DNA of 64,000 nucleotides from Microbacterium sp. C5A9 (GTDB lineage: Bacteria > Actinomycetota > Actinomycetes > Actinomycetales > Microbacteriaceae): NCBI RefSeq assembly GCF_022627955.1, contig NZ_JABXGD010000001.1, forward strand, positions 186,001 through 250,000. Direction: 5' to 3'. Shown in pieces: positions 41,612 through 51,070 of this stretch. Numbering within the stretch: position 1 is the stretch's first letter; each line of letters starts with the position of its first letter. The notes below the pieces were generated by a model that was not told the DNA's origin, made no database searches, and saw nothing but the letters and a program-made list of their open reading frames with translations. The translations under genes were made by a program, and so were the position numbers.

Positions 41612-44212
41612 ATGAGCCTGCGTGCAAGCCGTAAGCGTCTGCGCTCGGCCAGACTGGCGGGCCTTGCCGCCGTGGTCGGCGTGCTGCTGGCCGGAGGAGT
41701 CGTCACGCCCTCGACTCTCACCGCGTCTGCCGTGCCGGGCACGCCAGGAGCCCCCCAGTCGCCGACGCTGGTCTGGTCCGAAGGCTTCGAGAACGGCACC
41801 ACCAATACGCCGTCGACCTTGACGGCGTATTCGGGCGCAGCAGGGCAGACCTACACAGCGGATGCGTTCTGGCGGAACTACCAGAACTGCAATGGCGTCA
41901 TCACCAACTACAACGCGAATCTGCCGATAGTCGATCTCGTCCCCAACTTTCCCGCGGGACTGTGCAGCAACAGCGACGCCCCGCAGTCGCAGGTCAACGT
42001 GCGACGGATGGCCGATGTTCTCGGCCAGGTCAACGCGGGTGTCGCCGGGGGAACCACGGCGAGTCCTGCCAACGGCTCCACGGCGGCAACGCGGAGCAAC
42101 CATGCCATGACGGCGTGGACAACCTCCGTCGACGGCGTGGCGAACGAGGTCGTCTTCCGAACCGTGAATCCGCTCGCCCTTGCGCCGGCGACGAGTCGCT
42201 ATTACACGACGTCCGTCGACGTGGTGGAAGCGTCATGTGCATTCCTCGGGGGCATCAACAATTCGAAACTCAGCTTCTACCTCGTCATCGGCGGAGTGGA
42301 GACTCGAGTCAACCAAGCAGACATCAGAGCGTGTACCTCGCCTCTCGCTCGAGCCTTCACCTCACCCGTCGTCCCCAACTCGCTCCGGACCAACGCCACA
42401 GCGTGGGGCAGCGGCGGTCCGTCGGTGCAAGCAGGCAGGTTCTTCTCGGACAACGCGCTGCTTCTGACTCCGGCCCAGGTGTCCAACCTCGGCGTGGTGA
42501 TGCGGAACGCCACAGGGGTTGCGCGAGGAAACGACTTCTCGTTCGACAACATCCGCCTGTACGACGCGACGCCGCAGGTCGACAAGGCCTTCAGCCCGAC
42601 ACTCATCCGCAATGGTGGAACCAGCACGATGACGCTGACCGTCACCAACACCTCGGACCTCGCCGCAAAGTCGGACTGGTTCATCACCGACGCGTTGCCG
42701 ACGAACCTGAAGATCGCCGCCGTGCCGAACGTCGGCGGCACCTGCGTCCAGCGCGCCGGCGCCCCCTACGCGGTGGTGGCGCCCGCCGGCGGAACCACGG
42801 TGTCCGTCACCGGCGGTGATCTGGCGGTGAACGAGGCATCGTGCACCATCACGGTCGACGTCACGTCGACGGTCAACGGCACGTACGTCAACGGCCCCGC
42901 CAATGTCACGACGAACCTGAACCCGCCCGCCAACGCATCGCTCGAGGTCATCCAGCCCTCGATCGACATCGTCAAGAGCATCACCGCCGTGAACGGCGTC
43001 GCCGTGACCAGCGATACCGACCCGGACAAGGCGTACAGCAAGGTCGGCGACGTCATCACCTACTCCTTCGTGGCGACGAACACGACCCCCAAGGCGGCGA
43101 CCAACACGACGCTCAACACGAATCTCACCAATGTGCGCATCACCGAGGACTCGTTCTCCGGGGCCGGCGACATGACCACTCTGTCGTGCATCCCGCCCCA
43201 GGGGTCCACGCTCGCCAGCGGGGCGAAGATGACCTGCTCGGCCACGTACGTGGTGCAGCAGGCCGACCTCGACAACGCCCCGCTGACGAACGTCGCACGC
43301 GCCAGCGGAACCCCGGCTGCGGGGCCGAACGTCACCGACACCGACGACGAGGTCATCCCGGCCACCTGGAACCCGGCACTCGTGATCGACAAGACGGCCT
43401 CGGTCGTCGACGTCGACCAGGACGGCGTGACCGGACTCGGCGACCACCTCCTGTACGCGTTCGACGTCACCAACACCGGAAACGTCACAGCCGCGAACAT
43501 CGCTGTGGTCGACGACCGCCTGACGCAGCGCAGCATCACCGTCACCTGCACGCCCACGACGATCGCGCCGACCCAGGTCGCGCACTGCGTCGCGAATGCG
43601 CCGTATGTCATCGGCCAGGCAGATGTCGACGCGAAGGAGGTCATCAACACGGCCTACTCCACGGGAACCGATCCCAAGGGTGGCCCTGTGCGCTCGAACG
43701 ACGACAGCATCGAGACGCCGATCGAGCCGTTCCGGATCTCGTTGAAGATCGAGAAGGTCGGCGAATCGGGCGCGAACACCTGGGTGCGCATGGACGGATC
43801 CTCGTTCGCCGTGCTCGCCGATGTGAACGGCGAGCCGGGTGCGGCTCTGCCCTTCACGATCAACGGCATCGAGACCGGTCTGTTCGAGATCGGCAGCATC
43901 CCGGCCGGCACCTATTGGCTGAGCGAACTCGAGGCGCCTGATGGCTTCAGCCTGCTGGCCGCCCCGGTGAAGTTCATCATCAACCCCGATCGCACCGTGA
44001 GCGTCACCGCGGGCGGCGACGAGGCGGTGACCGCCACCGGGCAGATCATCACGGTGCGCGACGAGCCGGCGCTGACCCTTCCGATCACCGGGGGGACGGG
44101 AGCCATGCCCTACATCCTGGCCGGTTCCCTGACCGTGCTCGGCGCGGGTGGGCTGGCCCTCTGGGTCCGCCGACGCAACGCACGCGCCGACACCCACGAC
44201 TCGCAGATCTGA
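41612..44212 (+). CDS. LPXTG-anchored adhesin with DUF11 and SpaA-type domains (probable pilus tip protein)
   Basis: The product has 866 residues. A signal peptide (SARLAGLAAVVGVLLAGGVVTPSTLTASA) precedes an N-terminal domain of about 270 residues with paired Cys. Three DUF11-like beta repeats follow (VDKAFSPTLIRNGG, IDIVKSITAVNG, LVIDKTASVVDVDQDG), then a SpaA-like prealbumin domain with the E-box TYWLSELEAPDGF. The end is a sorting signal LPITGG, a membrane helix and WVRRRNARAD. It is exported and joined to the pilus or the wall by sortase. Start 41612 follows GGGGA. Size and position before the backbone pilin suggest the tip adhesin. Lower-GC N-terminal coding than its neighbours is noticeable. 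Confidence 0.85.
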   Translation: MSLRASRKRLRSARLAGLAAVVGVLLAGGVVTPSTLTASAVPGTPGAPQSPTLVWSEGFENGTTNTPSTLTAYSGAAGQTYTADAFWRNYQNCNGVITNYNANLPIVDLVPNFPAGLCSNSDAPQSQVNVRRMADVLGQVNAGVAGGTTASPANGSTAATRSNHAMTAWTTSVDGVANEVVFRTVNPLALAPATSRYYTTSVDVVEASCAFLGGINNSKLSFYLVIGGVETRVNQADIRACTSPLARAFTSPVVPNSLRTNATAWGSGGPSVQAGRFFSDNALLLTPAQVSNLGVVMRNATGVARGNDFSFDNIRLYDATPQVDKAFSPTLIRNGGTSTMTLTVTNTSDLAAKSDWFITDALPTNLKIAAVPNVGGTCVQRAGAPYAVVAPAGGTTVSVTGGDLAVNEASCTITVDVTSTVNGTYVNGPANVTTNLNPPANASLEVIQPSIDIVKSITAVNGVAVTSDTDPDKAYSKVGDVITYSFVATNTTPKAATNTTLNTNLTNVRITEDSFSGAGDMTTLSCIPPQGSTLASGAKMTCSATYVVQQADLDNAPLTNVARASGTPAAGPNVTDTDDEVIPATWNPALVIDKTASVVDVDQDGVTGLGDHLLYAFDVTNTGNVTAANIAVVDDRLTQRSITVTCTPTTIAPTQVAHCVANAPYVIGQADVDAKEVINTAYSTGTDPKGGPVRSNDDSIETPIEPFRISLKIEKVGESGANTWVRMDGSSFAVLADVNGEPGAALPFTINGIETGLFEIGSIPAGTYWLSELEAPDGFSLLAAPVKFIINPDRTVSVTAGGDEAVTATGQIITVRDEPALTLPITGGTGAMPYILAGSLTVLGAGGLALWVRRRNARADTHDSQI

Positions 44213-44285
44213 TCGGCGCACCACCAAACCACCACCACATGCAATCCCCCCCAGGGCGACCTGGATACCTAGAGAGAGACCCCCA

Positions 44286-45767
44286 GTGAACACTCCCATC
44301 ATCGGACGCGGATCCCGCGTCGCGGCCGGCCTGCTCGTCGCAGGCGTCGCCGCGCTGACCCTCGCAGCGCCCGCAAGCGCCGCGACGCCCAACCTCGTCG
44401 ACCCGGATGCCGTCGGATCGCTGACGATCCACAAGTTCGAGGCCCCCGAGACGCCGACCGGCCTGCCGAACGACGGCACCGAGCAGAACGTCGCACTGGC
44501 ACCGCTGCCGGGCGTGGGCTTCACGGTCTACAAGGTCGACGCCATCGACCTCACGACGAACCAGGGCTGGGTCGACGCGAGCGATCTGGCCGATCTCGCA
44601 CCCGACAGCGTCGCCGACATCACCGCGGCCGGATACACCGCTGCCGCGGTCGGCGGACAGAGCCTCACCGACGCGAACGGCGAGGTCACCCTCGCGGGCC
44701 TCGACCTCGGTGTGTACTTCGTCGTGGAGACCGCACCGCTTGCAGGCTCGACCGGCGTGGCCCCGTTCCTCGTGACGGTCCCGCTCACCGATCCGGCGAA
44801 CGACGACAACTGGCTGTACGACGTGCACGTCTACCCGAAGAACGCGCTGACCGAGGCCACCAAGACGGTCGAGGACTCGGAGGATGTCAAGGTCGGCGAC
44901 GAGATCGACTTCACGATCACGACCGACATCCCCAACGTCGCGGTCATCGACGGCTACAAGGTCGTCGACACCCTCGACACCAAGCTCGACTACGTCGATG
45001 CCGCCGTCACCCTGGTCGACGGGACGGCGCTCGCCGCGAGCGACTACACGGTCGTCCATGACGCAGCCACCAACACGGTCACGGTCGAGTTCACCGCCTC
45101 AGGTCTCGCGGTCCTCGCCGCTCACCCTGCCACGCAGGTCCAGGTCGTGCTCACCGCTGCGGTGAACGCGGTCGGCGAGATCAGCAACACCGCGGTGCTG
45201 TACCCGAACGCCGGTTCTTACACGGTCGAGCCGGGCGAGCCCGGTGGGCCCGTGGTCACTCCCGAGGTCATCACCAAGTGGGGCGACATCACGATCGAGA
45301 AGACCGACAAGGCCGGCGCACCGCTGACCGGTGCGGTGTTCTCGGTCTACCCGACTCAGCAGGACGCGCTCGACGGCACCAACGCCATCACGCTCGGCGG
45401 GGCGACCGAGTTCGCGGTCGGCGCCGACGGCACCGCGACCCTCTCGGGCCTGCGCTACTCCGACTGGGCCGACAACGCGACCGTCGCTCCGGGCGAAGAC
45501 GGCTACCAGACCTACTGGCTCGCCGAGGTCGTCGCTCCTGACGGCTACGAGCTGCTCGCGGCTCCGATCGAGTTCACCATCACGGCTGCCACCACGGCCG
45601 CCGGGGTCGATCTCGAGGTCGTCAACGTCCCGTCCAACGCCGGCTTCAAGCTGCCGCTGACCGGTGGTGCAGGAACGACCCTGTTCCTCGCCGGCGGCGT
45701 GCTGCTCCTCGCCGGAGCGGTCCTGCTCGCCATCCGCAACCGCCGCAAGGCCAGCGCCGAGGCGTAA
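44286..45767 (+). CDS. SpaH/EbpB-type backbone pilin
   Basis: The product has 493 residues, starting at GTG 44286 after GAGAGAGA. Features in order: signal peptide ending PASAATP; N-terminal domain; pilin motif DVHVYPKNAL, whose Lys forms the intermolecular isopeptide bond; a middle domain with KVVDTLDTKLDYV; a C-terminal SpaA-like domain with E-box QTYWLAEVVAPDGYELLAA; sorting signal LPLTGG, hydrophobic helix and RNRRKASAEA. It would be polymerised by the class C sortase encoded next. A strong hairpin follows the stop, which would keep pilin mRNA above sortase mRNA. Confidence 0.92.
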   Translation: MNTPIIGRGSRVAAGLLVAGVAALTLAAPASAATPNLVDPDAVGSLTIHKFEAPETPTGLPNDGTEQNVALAPLPGVGFTVYKVDAIDLTTNQGWVDASDLADLAPDSVADITAAGYTAAAVGGQSLTDANGEVTLAGLDLGVYFVVETAPLAGSTGVAPFLVTVPLTDPANDDNWLYDVHVYPKNALTEATKTVEDSEDVKVGDEIDFTITTDIPNVAVIDGYKVVDTLDTKLDYVDAAVTLVDGTALAASDYTVVHDAATNTVTVEFTASGLAVLAAHPATQVQVVLTAAVNAVGEISNTAVLYPNAGSYTVEPGEPGGPVVTPEVITKWGDITIEKTDKAGAPLTGAVFSVYPTQQDALDGTNAITLGGATEFAVGADGTATLSGLRYSDWADNATVAPGEDGYQTYWLAEVVAPDGYELLAAPIEFTITAATTAAGVDLEVVNVPSNAGFKLPLTGGAGTTLFLAGGVLLLAGAVLLAIRNRRKASAEA

Positions 45768-45776
45768 GCGAGAACC

Positions 45777-45819
45777 GGCCGTGCGGGGGAGGTGTCGAGG
45801 TCCCTTCCCCCGCACGGCC
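45777..45819 (+). terminator. Strong hairpin between pilin and sortase genes
   Basis: A perfect 13-base stem, GGCCGTGCGGGGG (45777-45789) with CCCCCGCACGGCC (45807-45819), encloses a 17-base loop. It begins nine bases after the pilin stop and has no T-run. It may act as a partial terminator or as a 3' stabiliser of the pilin message. Confidence 0.7.
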
Positions 45820-45906
45820 CATCGCTGTCTGAAGTCCATCGCGCACGCCTCCACCGCGCGCACCGCCGAGACCCGTGCGCCGCGCCCCTCCGAGCAGAGA
45901 GCCGTC

Positions 45907-46848
45907 ATGACCGTCACCCACCCGCCCGCGCCCAATGCTCCTTCGCGGTCACGACCCCGCATCCGGCGCACCTCGTGGGGGTGGAGCCAGACGATCATCG
46001 TGCTGATCGCGACGATCGGGATCGGCGTGCTCGTCTATCCGACCGCCGCATCGTGGTTCTCCGCCTGGAGTCATGACACCGATGTCGACGGCTACGTCTC
46101 CGCGGTCGAGCAGATCCCCGACGGCGAGGTCGTCGAGATGCGTGATCGAGCAGAGGCCTACAACCAGAACCTGCCGACCGGGCCGCTGCGCGATCCCTAC
46201 GCACTGGGATCCGACGGTCAGCAGACGGCCATCGGCGAGGGCGCCGACGCGTACTTCAACACCCTCGTCACCGAGGGCGCCGAGGCGATGTCGCGCGTGC
46301 GCATCCCTGCGATCCACGTCGATCTCCCGATCTTCCACGGCACCGACGAAGACGTCCTCGCCCGGGGCATCGGCCATCTCTACGGGTCCTCGCTGCCGGT
46401 CGGCGGCCCGGGCACGCACGCGGTGCTCACCGGGCACAACGGCTTCGTCCAGGCCACGCTGTTCGACGACATCGACGACCTCGTCGAGGGCGACCTCATC
46501 GTCATCACGACCCTCGGCGAAGACCTGTACTACGAGGTCGATCAGACCGAGATCGTGGTCCCGGACGACACCGACTCTCTGAGGCAGGTGCCGGGGCGGG
46601 ACTACATCACTCTGGTGACCTGCACGCCGACGGGTGTCAACACGCACCGACTCCTCGTGCGCGCCGAACGGGTCGATGCGCCCGCTGACGACGCTTCCGT
46701 CATGACGATCGACGACTCCACGGATCCGGCAGGGCTCCCGTGGTGGGCGCTGCTCGTGATCGGCGTGCCCGCCCTCACCGCCATCGTGGTGATGCCGCGC
46801 CGACATGCCCGTCGCCGGTCGAGCGCCGACGAGCCGAGCATGCCGTGA
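45907..46848 (+). CDS. Class C (pilin-polymerising) sortase
   Basis: The product has 313 residues. Membrane helix 1 spans about residues 28-46 and a second C-terminal helix about 278-296, the class C layout. The lid motif is Asp96-Pro97-Tyr98 (LRDPYAL). Catalytic residues are His177 (LTGHNG), Cys239 (TLVTCTP) and Arg248 (THRLLVRAER). It cleaves LPxTG and links pilin subunits through the YPKN lysine. Its stop overlaps the GTG start of the next gene. Confidence 0.93.
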   Translation: MTVTHPPAPNAPSRSRPRIRRTSWGWSQTIIVLIATIGIGVLVYPTAASWFSAWSHDTDVDGYVSAVEQIPDGEVVEMRDRAEAYNQNLPTGPLRDPYALGSDGQQTAIGEGADAYFNTLVTEGAEAMSRVRIPAIHVDLPIFHGTDEDVLARGIGHLYGSSLPVGGPGTHAVLTGHNGFVQATLFDDIDDLVEGDLIVITTLGEDLYYEVDQTEIVVPDDTDSLRQVPGRDYITLVTCTPTGVNTHRLLVRAERVDAPADDASVMTIDDSTDPAGLPWWALLVIGVPALTAIVVMPRRHARRRSSADEPSMP

Positions 46849-47477
46849 CCACCGAGCTGCTGCCGGCGCGCGATGAAGAATACGCGCCTGGCGCGCCGGG
46901 GCCGCCCCGCGGGCGGACCCCCGAGGCCACCGCCCTCGTGCGGCCCCGGGGGCGTGGTCGCAGCGGGCTCCTGCTCGCCAGCATCGCGCTCGTCGGTCTC
47001 GGACTGAGCTTCCTGGTCGCCTCCACGGCGGCTCCGGATGCCGTCGACCGGGTCACAGGCGAGATCAAGGTCTCCGTGCAGAAGCAGCTGCAGCAGATCT
47101 TCGCGCCGGCCGCCCTTCCCGAGCTCCGCCTCGGGGCGGAGGGAGGACTCGTGCAGCTCGACGAATGCGACGGCACCTTCACCGAGATGGTCAGCTACCG
47201 GATCGACGGTGTACCCCCGCTCTTCGCCGCGCACAACAACTGCGGCGGAGACATCATCCTCGGCTGGGAGCTCGGGCAGCGCGTGACGGTCGAGGGGTCC
47301 GACATCGTCTACGAGGTCGTCGAAGAGCGCCACACGCCGAAGTGGTCGGACATCGAGGCGCTCGTCGGCATGTCCGGCGAGTTCATGGTGCAGACCTGCT
47401 ACTACGGCGAGAATCGCATGCGCTTCCTCGCGCTCGCTCAGGTCGACCGCAGCCCCGCGCGGACTGACTCAGGGTGA
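46845..47477 (+). CDS. Unusual sortase-like membrane protein
   Basis: The product has 210 residues, starting at GTG 46845 within the stop of the class C sortase (GTGA). A proline- and arginine-rich cytoplasmic tail of about 40 residues precedes a single membrane helix (residues 41-61) and an outer domain. Family-like positions are His130 (FAAHNNCGGD), the beta strand GQRVTVEGSDIVYEVVEER, Cys185 (VQTCYY) and Arg191/Arg193 (ENRMRFLAL). The His-to-Cys distance of 55 and Cys-to-Arg distance of 6-8 resemble sortases. The canonical TLxTC and TGH motifs are not conserved. It could anchor the finished pilus to the wall or assist the class C enzyme. It may also be inactive. Confidence 0.6.
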   Translation: MTTELLPARDEEYAPGAPGPPRGRTPEATALVRPRGRGRSGLLLASIALVGLGLSFLVASTAAPDAVDRVTGEIKVSVQKQLQQIFAPAALPELRLGAEGGLVQLDECDGTFTEMVSYRIDGVPPLFAAHNNCGGDIILGWELGQRVTVEGSDIVYEVVEERHTPKWSDIEALVGMSGEFMVQTCYYGENRMRFLALAQVDRSPARTDSG

Positions 47478-49064
47478 TCAGCGCGGAGCCGCCGAGAGAC
47501 GCAGCCAGAGCCACAGCCGGGTGTCGGGCGAATCCAGGTCGACGCCGAGCTCCGTGCGGATGACGTCGAGCCGATAGCGCACGGTGTTCTGGTGCACGTG
47601 CAGTGCCATCGCCGTCTCGCGCACGCTGCCGAGGAGGTCGAGGTAGGTGCGCACGGTGCGGATCAGATCGGTGCCCTGCGCCGCATCGTGCTCCGTGATG
47701 ATGCTCGCGGCGTCGCCGACCGTGGAATCCAGGCCGTCGATGAGGTCGGTGACCTGGAGGACTGCCAGGCGATCGCGCATCTCGTCGAACGTGGCGATGC
47801 GGGCCGGGCGGGTGCGTTCGAGACCGTGGGGTGCGCCCAAGAGCATGCTCACAGCGGCGCTGGCCTCCCGATACGACCGCGCGATGCCGGCCATGTCGTG
47901 CGCCCGGCTCCCGATCCCCGCGATCAGGGAGGTGTCGGTGCGGATCACCGACTGAGCGAACGTGCGGATCCGTGCCGTGGGGGAGCCGGGTACCAGCGTC
48001 ACGGCCTGGGAGCCGATGACGGCGGTATGCGAACCGGGGAACGCCGCGCTCGAGACACTGATCGCCAGGTGCTGGAGGCGGTGGATGCCGCGCACGGCTT
48101 CGACGTCGTCGAACGTGTCCACCCGGAAGCACACGAGGGTGCAGCCCGCTTCGGGACGGATGAGCAGCTGTGCGGCGGCGCTGCGGGCATGACGCTCGTC
48201 TTCGAGCAGTGTGCGCAGCAATGCGGAGTTGCGGTGATCGCGCTCTGCCGCGTTCTCGCGTGCCCGGAGGAGGTGCTGAGCGGCGATCGGCTCCGCCTCC
48301 TCCAGCAGTTTCTGCGTGCGCGGCGCGAGCTCCGGGTCCACCTGGATCACCCAGATCGATCCCAGCAGTTCACCGGCGGCGCGCACCGCGACTCCGACGC
48401 GGCCGAACTGATCGGTGTCCGAGGGGAAATGGCGAGACGTCGGGGCGCGAAGGAGGGCGTGATAGTCGGGATCGTGCGAGACGGGCACCTCTTCCTGCAG
48501 CATCAGGGTGCTGCGTCGGCGGATGTCGTCGATCGGCTGATCGCTGTGCGTCGAGTACCCGACGACCTGCCCCGAGGCGTCGACGACGCTCACCGCGCCC
48601 TCGGCGAGGGTCGCCAGCGCGTTGGCGAGTCCGAAGACGTCGCCCAGCCGCACGCCGGTCATGTGGCCGACGGAGTGCGCGCTCAGCAGGGATCGGAGCA
48701 CCGCGGCGAGCTGCGCCCAGTCGGCGTCGTGATGCCCCAGAACGGGCGTGCGCAGACCGGCGTCCCGGATCGAGGGAACGCCGTCGTCGTTCGCGTTGCG
48801 ACGGACGACGATCGCTGCGACGCCGACCTCGTCGACCGCGACGGCCAACGCAGCGGCGTCGGCAGGGGAGACACCTGATGCGAGCACGATGCGATCCCGG
48901 TAGTCGGTCACGGGGGTGGCGGGGTCGTAGAACATCACCCCCGTATAGGTCCTCGAATGCGCGGTCGAATCCGCGGTGAGAGGCGAGAGCATGCCGTCGG
49001 CGACAGTCAGGGCATCGTGCAATGTCGGCATACCGAAATCCTGCGGGTCAGGTCGTGAGGTCAT
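47478..49064 (-). CDS. PucR/CdaR-family transcriptional regulator
   Basis: The product has 528 residues. An N-terminal PucR sensor-like domain is followed by a GAF-like central part (VVDASGQVVGYSTHSDQPIDDI through SIWVIQVDPELA) and the C-terminal HTH_30 domain (LIRTVRTYLDLLGSVRETAMALHVHQNTVRYRLDVIRTELGVDL). ATG 49064 is chosen because GGAGGA lies six bases upstream. It diverges from the ABC transporter and FMN-oxidase genes and is the probable activator of that unit. Its stop abuts the stop of the sortase-like gene, with no space between them. Confidence 0.88.
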   Translation of the reverse strand: MTSRPDPQDFGMPTLHDALTVADGMLSPLTADSTAHSRTYTGVMFYDPATPVTDYRDRIVLASGVSPADAAALAVAVDEVGVAAIVVRRNANDDGVPSIRDAGLRTPVLGHHDADWAQLAAVLRSLLSAHSVGHMTGVRLGDVFGLANALATLAEGAVSVVDASGQVVGYSTHSDQPIDDIRRRSTLMLQEEVPVSHDPDYHALLRAPTSRHFPSDTDQFGRVGVAVRAAGELLGSIWVIQVDPELAPRTQKLLEEAEPIAAQHLLRARENAAERDHRNSALLRTLLEDERHARSAAAQLLIRPEAGCTLVCFRVDTFDDVEAVRGIHRLQHLAISVSSAAFPGSHTAVIGSQAVTLVPGSPTARIRTFAQSVIRTDTSLIAGIGSRAHDMAGIARSYREASAAVSMLLGAPHGLERTRPARIATFDEMRDRLAVLQVTDLIDGLDSTVGDAASIITEHDAAQGTDLIRTVRTYLDLLGSVRETAMALHVHQNTVRYRLDVIRTELGVDLDSPDTRLWLWLRLSAAPR

Positions 49065-49108
49065 GGACAGTCCTCCATCTAGAGTCGTCAACTGCCAGAG
49101 GAATCTAC

Positions 49109-49137
49109 ATATCGGTTATATCGGTGTCTCGCGAGAC
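49109..49137. promoter_or_regulatory. Direct repeats and palindrome in the PucR/ABC divergent gap
   Basis: ATATCGGT occurs twice, at 49109-49116 and 49118-49125, directly followed by the perfect 12-base palindrome GTCTCGCGAGAC (49126-49137). The AT-rich repeats stand out in this GC-rich sequence. These are probable binding sites for the PucR protein. Confidence 0.5.
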
Positions 49138-49239
49138 TGGGAAGACGAGGGCGACGAGGCACCTCGTGGGAATCGGATCGTCGTTCTCGCACGTCACCCA
49201 GATGGATTCCGGGTACCGCCGCCTCGACAGGACACCCAC

Positions 49240-50141
49240 ATGAACAGTTCACCGTACCTCCCGCTGCGCAGATCGATACCGATCGCCGCAGCCGTCGTCC
49301 TCCTCCTCACCGGATGCTCCACCTCGACGGGCGGCGCTCCGGCCGCACCGGACGAACCGACCATGGACCCCGTCCCCGAGGCGATCGCTCTCCTCCCCGA
49401 CGAGCTGCAGCAGGGCGGCACCCTGCGCGTGGCCATCCCCACCAACGAGCCGCCCACGCAGTTCTACCGCGAGGGACACAGGACATGACGGGGATCAATC
49501 CCGACATCGCGCGACTCCTCGCCGGAGCCCTGGGGCTGGACCTCGACATCGAGGTCACCACCTTCGACACGATCATCCCGGGCATGAGCGCCGGTCGATA
49601 CGACCTGACGGTCTCGTCGATGACGCCGACCGAGGAGCGCATGGAACAGCTCGACTTCGTCGACTACGTGCAGATGGGCAGCGCACTCGCCGTGCCGGCC
49701 GGAAACCCTCAGCAGATCGACTTCGATGCTCTCTGCGGTACGCGGGTCGCGGTTCTCAAGGGCTCCTACCAGCTGACGGTGAACGTGCCCGGCCTCGACG
49801 ACGCATGCCTCGCTGCCGGGGAGGAGCCGCTGAACGTGCTGCAGTTCCAGGACACACGTCAGGCCATCTCCGCCCTCCTCAGCGATCGGGCCGATGCGGT
49901 CTACGCGGATTCGCCGATCCTCGGCTACGCGGTCGCGCAGGACTCGAAGCTCGAGGTCGGCGACGAGAACGACTTCGCTCCCGTCGCTGTCGGCATCCCG
50001 CATGAGGCGGGGACGCTCGAGGCCGTCGCGGCCGCGCTCGAGGCCGTGATCGACTCGCCGGAGTACGCGGACATGCTCGCCGACTACGGGCTCGAGTCGA
50101 TGGCTATCACCGAAGCCCGCGTCAACGTCCCCCAGGGATGA
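49240..50141 (+). pseudogene. Amino-acid-type ABC substrate-binding lipoprotein, one-base frameshift
   Basis: The first frame starts at ATG 49240 with a lipoprotein signal (RRSIPIAAAVVLLLTGCST) and family-3 solute-binding sequence up to RVAIPTNEPPTQFYREG. It then hits TGA at 49486-49488. The sequence continues in the -1 frame as GTQDMTGINPDIARLLAGALGLDLDIEV and runs intact to 50141 (about 300 residues in total, normal for the family). One base is missing within GAGGGACACAGG (49471-49482). No slippery heptamer is present. It is either a sequencing error or a real inactivation. The stop overlaps the permease start (ATGA), and the downstream genes are intact. Confidence 0.8.
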
Positions 50142-51070
50142 TCGGCATGGATCCCGCAGAGACGGCCCCGGGCAGCGTCACGGGACTCCAGCAGACGCTC
50201 ACCTCGCTCCAGGTGCAGAAGCGCCGCCGTGTCGGCACCCTGGTCGGCGGCGTGGTGCTCAGCCTGCTCGTGGCGTTCTTCCTGATCGACGTCGCGACGA
50301 ACCCGCGATTCGGCTGGCCGGTCGTCGGCTCCTACCTGTTCGACCCGCAGGTCCTGCAGGGCATGCTGCTCACCCTGGTGCTCACGGTCGTCTCGATGAC
50401 GGCCGGCATCATCCTGGGCGTGGTCCTCGCGATCATGCGCGTCTCGGGCAATCCGGTGTTCGCCGCGGTGAGCGGGGCGTACGTGTGGTTCTTCCGCGGC
50501 ACCCCTCTGCTGGTGCAGCTCATCTTCTGGTACAACATCGCCGCGCTCTACCCCGTGATCGCCCTCGGCCTTCCGTTCGGCGGCCCGAGCATCGTGCTCG
50601 GTTCGGCGAACGTCCTGGTCACTCCGCTCGGGGCGGCCCTTCTCGGACTCTCGCTGAACGAGGCGGCCTACATGGCCGAGATCATCCGCAGCGGCATCTC
50701 CTCGGTCGACGAGGGGCAGCTCGACGCGGGACGAGCGCTCGGCATGACCCGATCGAAGCTGCTGCGCCGGGTGATCCTGCCGCAGGCGATGCGGGTGGTG
50801 ATCCCGCCCACCGGCAACCAGGTCATCTCGATGCTCAAGGGCACCTCCCTGGTCAGTGTGCTGGCGATCTCCGACCTGCTCTACGCGGTGCAGTCGATCT
50901 ACTCGCTCAACTACGAGGTCATCCCGCTGCTCCTGGTGGCGTGCATCTGGTACCTCGTGCTCACCACCGTGCTCAGCGTCGTGCAGTCGCGCCTCGAGGA
51001 GCGCTACGGACGCGGTTTCGCTCCTCGGCGTTCCCGACCCGCGAAGCGAACGAAGGAGGCTGTCGCATGA
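50138..51070 (+). CDS. Amino-acid ABC transporter permease
   Basis: The product has 310 residues. After a hydrophilic 30-residue N-terminus come five to six membrane helices of the His/Glu/Gln/Arg permease family (PDQ-type start [26 protein letters not shown]). The EAA loop reads [39 protein letters not shown] 50138 overlaps the end of the binding-protein gene; ATG 50147 is an alternative. It forms the channel with the ATPase encoded next (ATGA overlap). It probably imports a polar amino acid or a related organic acid. Confidence 0.9.
   Translation: MIGMDPAETAPGSVTGLQQTLTSLQVQKRRRVGTLVGGVVLSLLVAFFLIDVATNPRFGWPVVGSYLFDPQVLQGMLLTLVLTVVSMTAGIILGVVLAIMRVSGNPVFAAVSGAYVWFFRGTPLLVQLIFWYNIAALYPVIALGLPFGGPSIVLGSANVLVTPLGAALLGLSLNEAAYMAEIIRSGISSVDEGQLDAGRALGMTRSKLLRRVILPQAMRVVIPPTGNQVISMLKGTSLVSVLAISDLLYAVQSIYSLNYEVIPLLLVACIWYLVLTTVLSVVQSRLEERYGRGFAPRRSRPAKRTKEAVA

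Noticed and set aside
49471..49488. Programmed -1 frameshift in the binding-protein gene
   Set aside because: No slippery heptamer or downstream structure is evident; a one-base deletion explains the data more simply.
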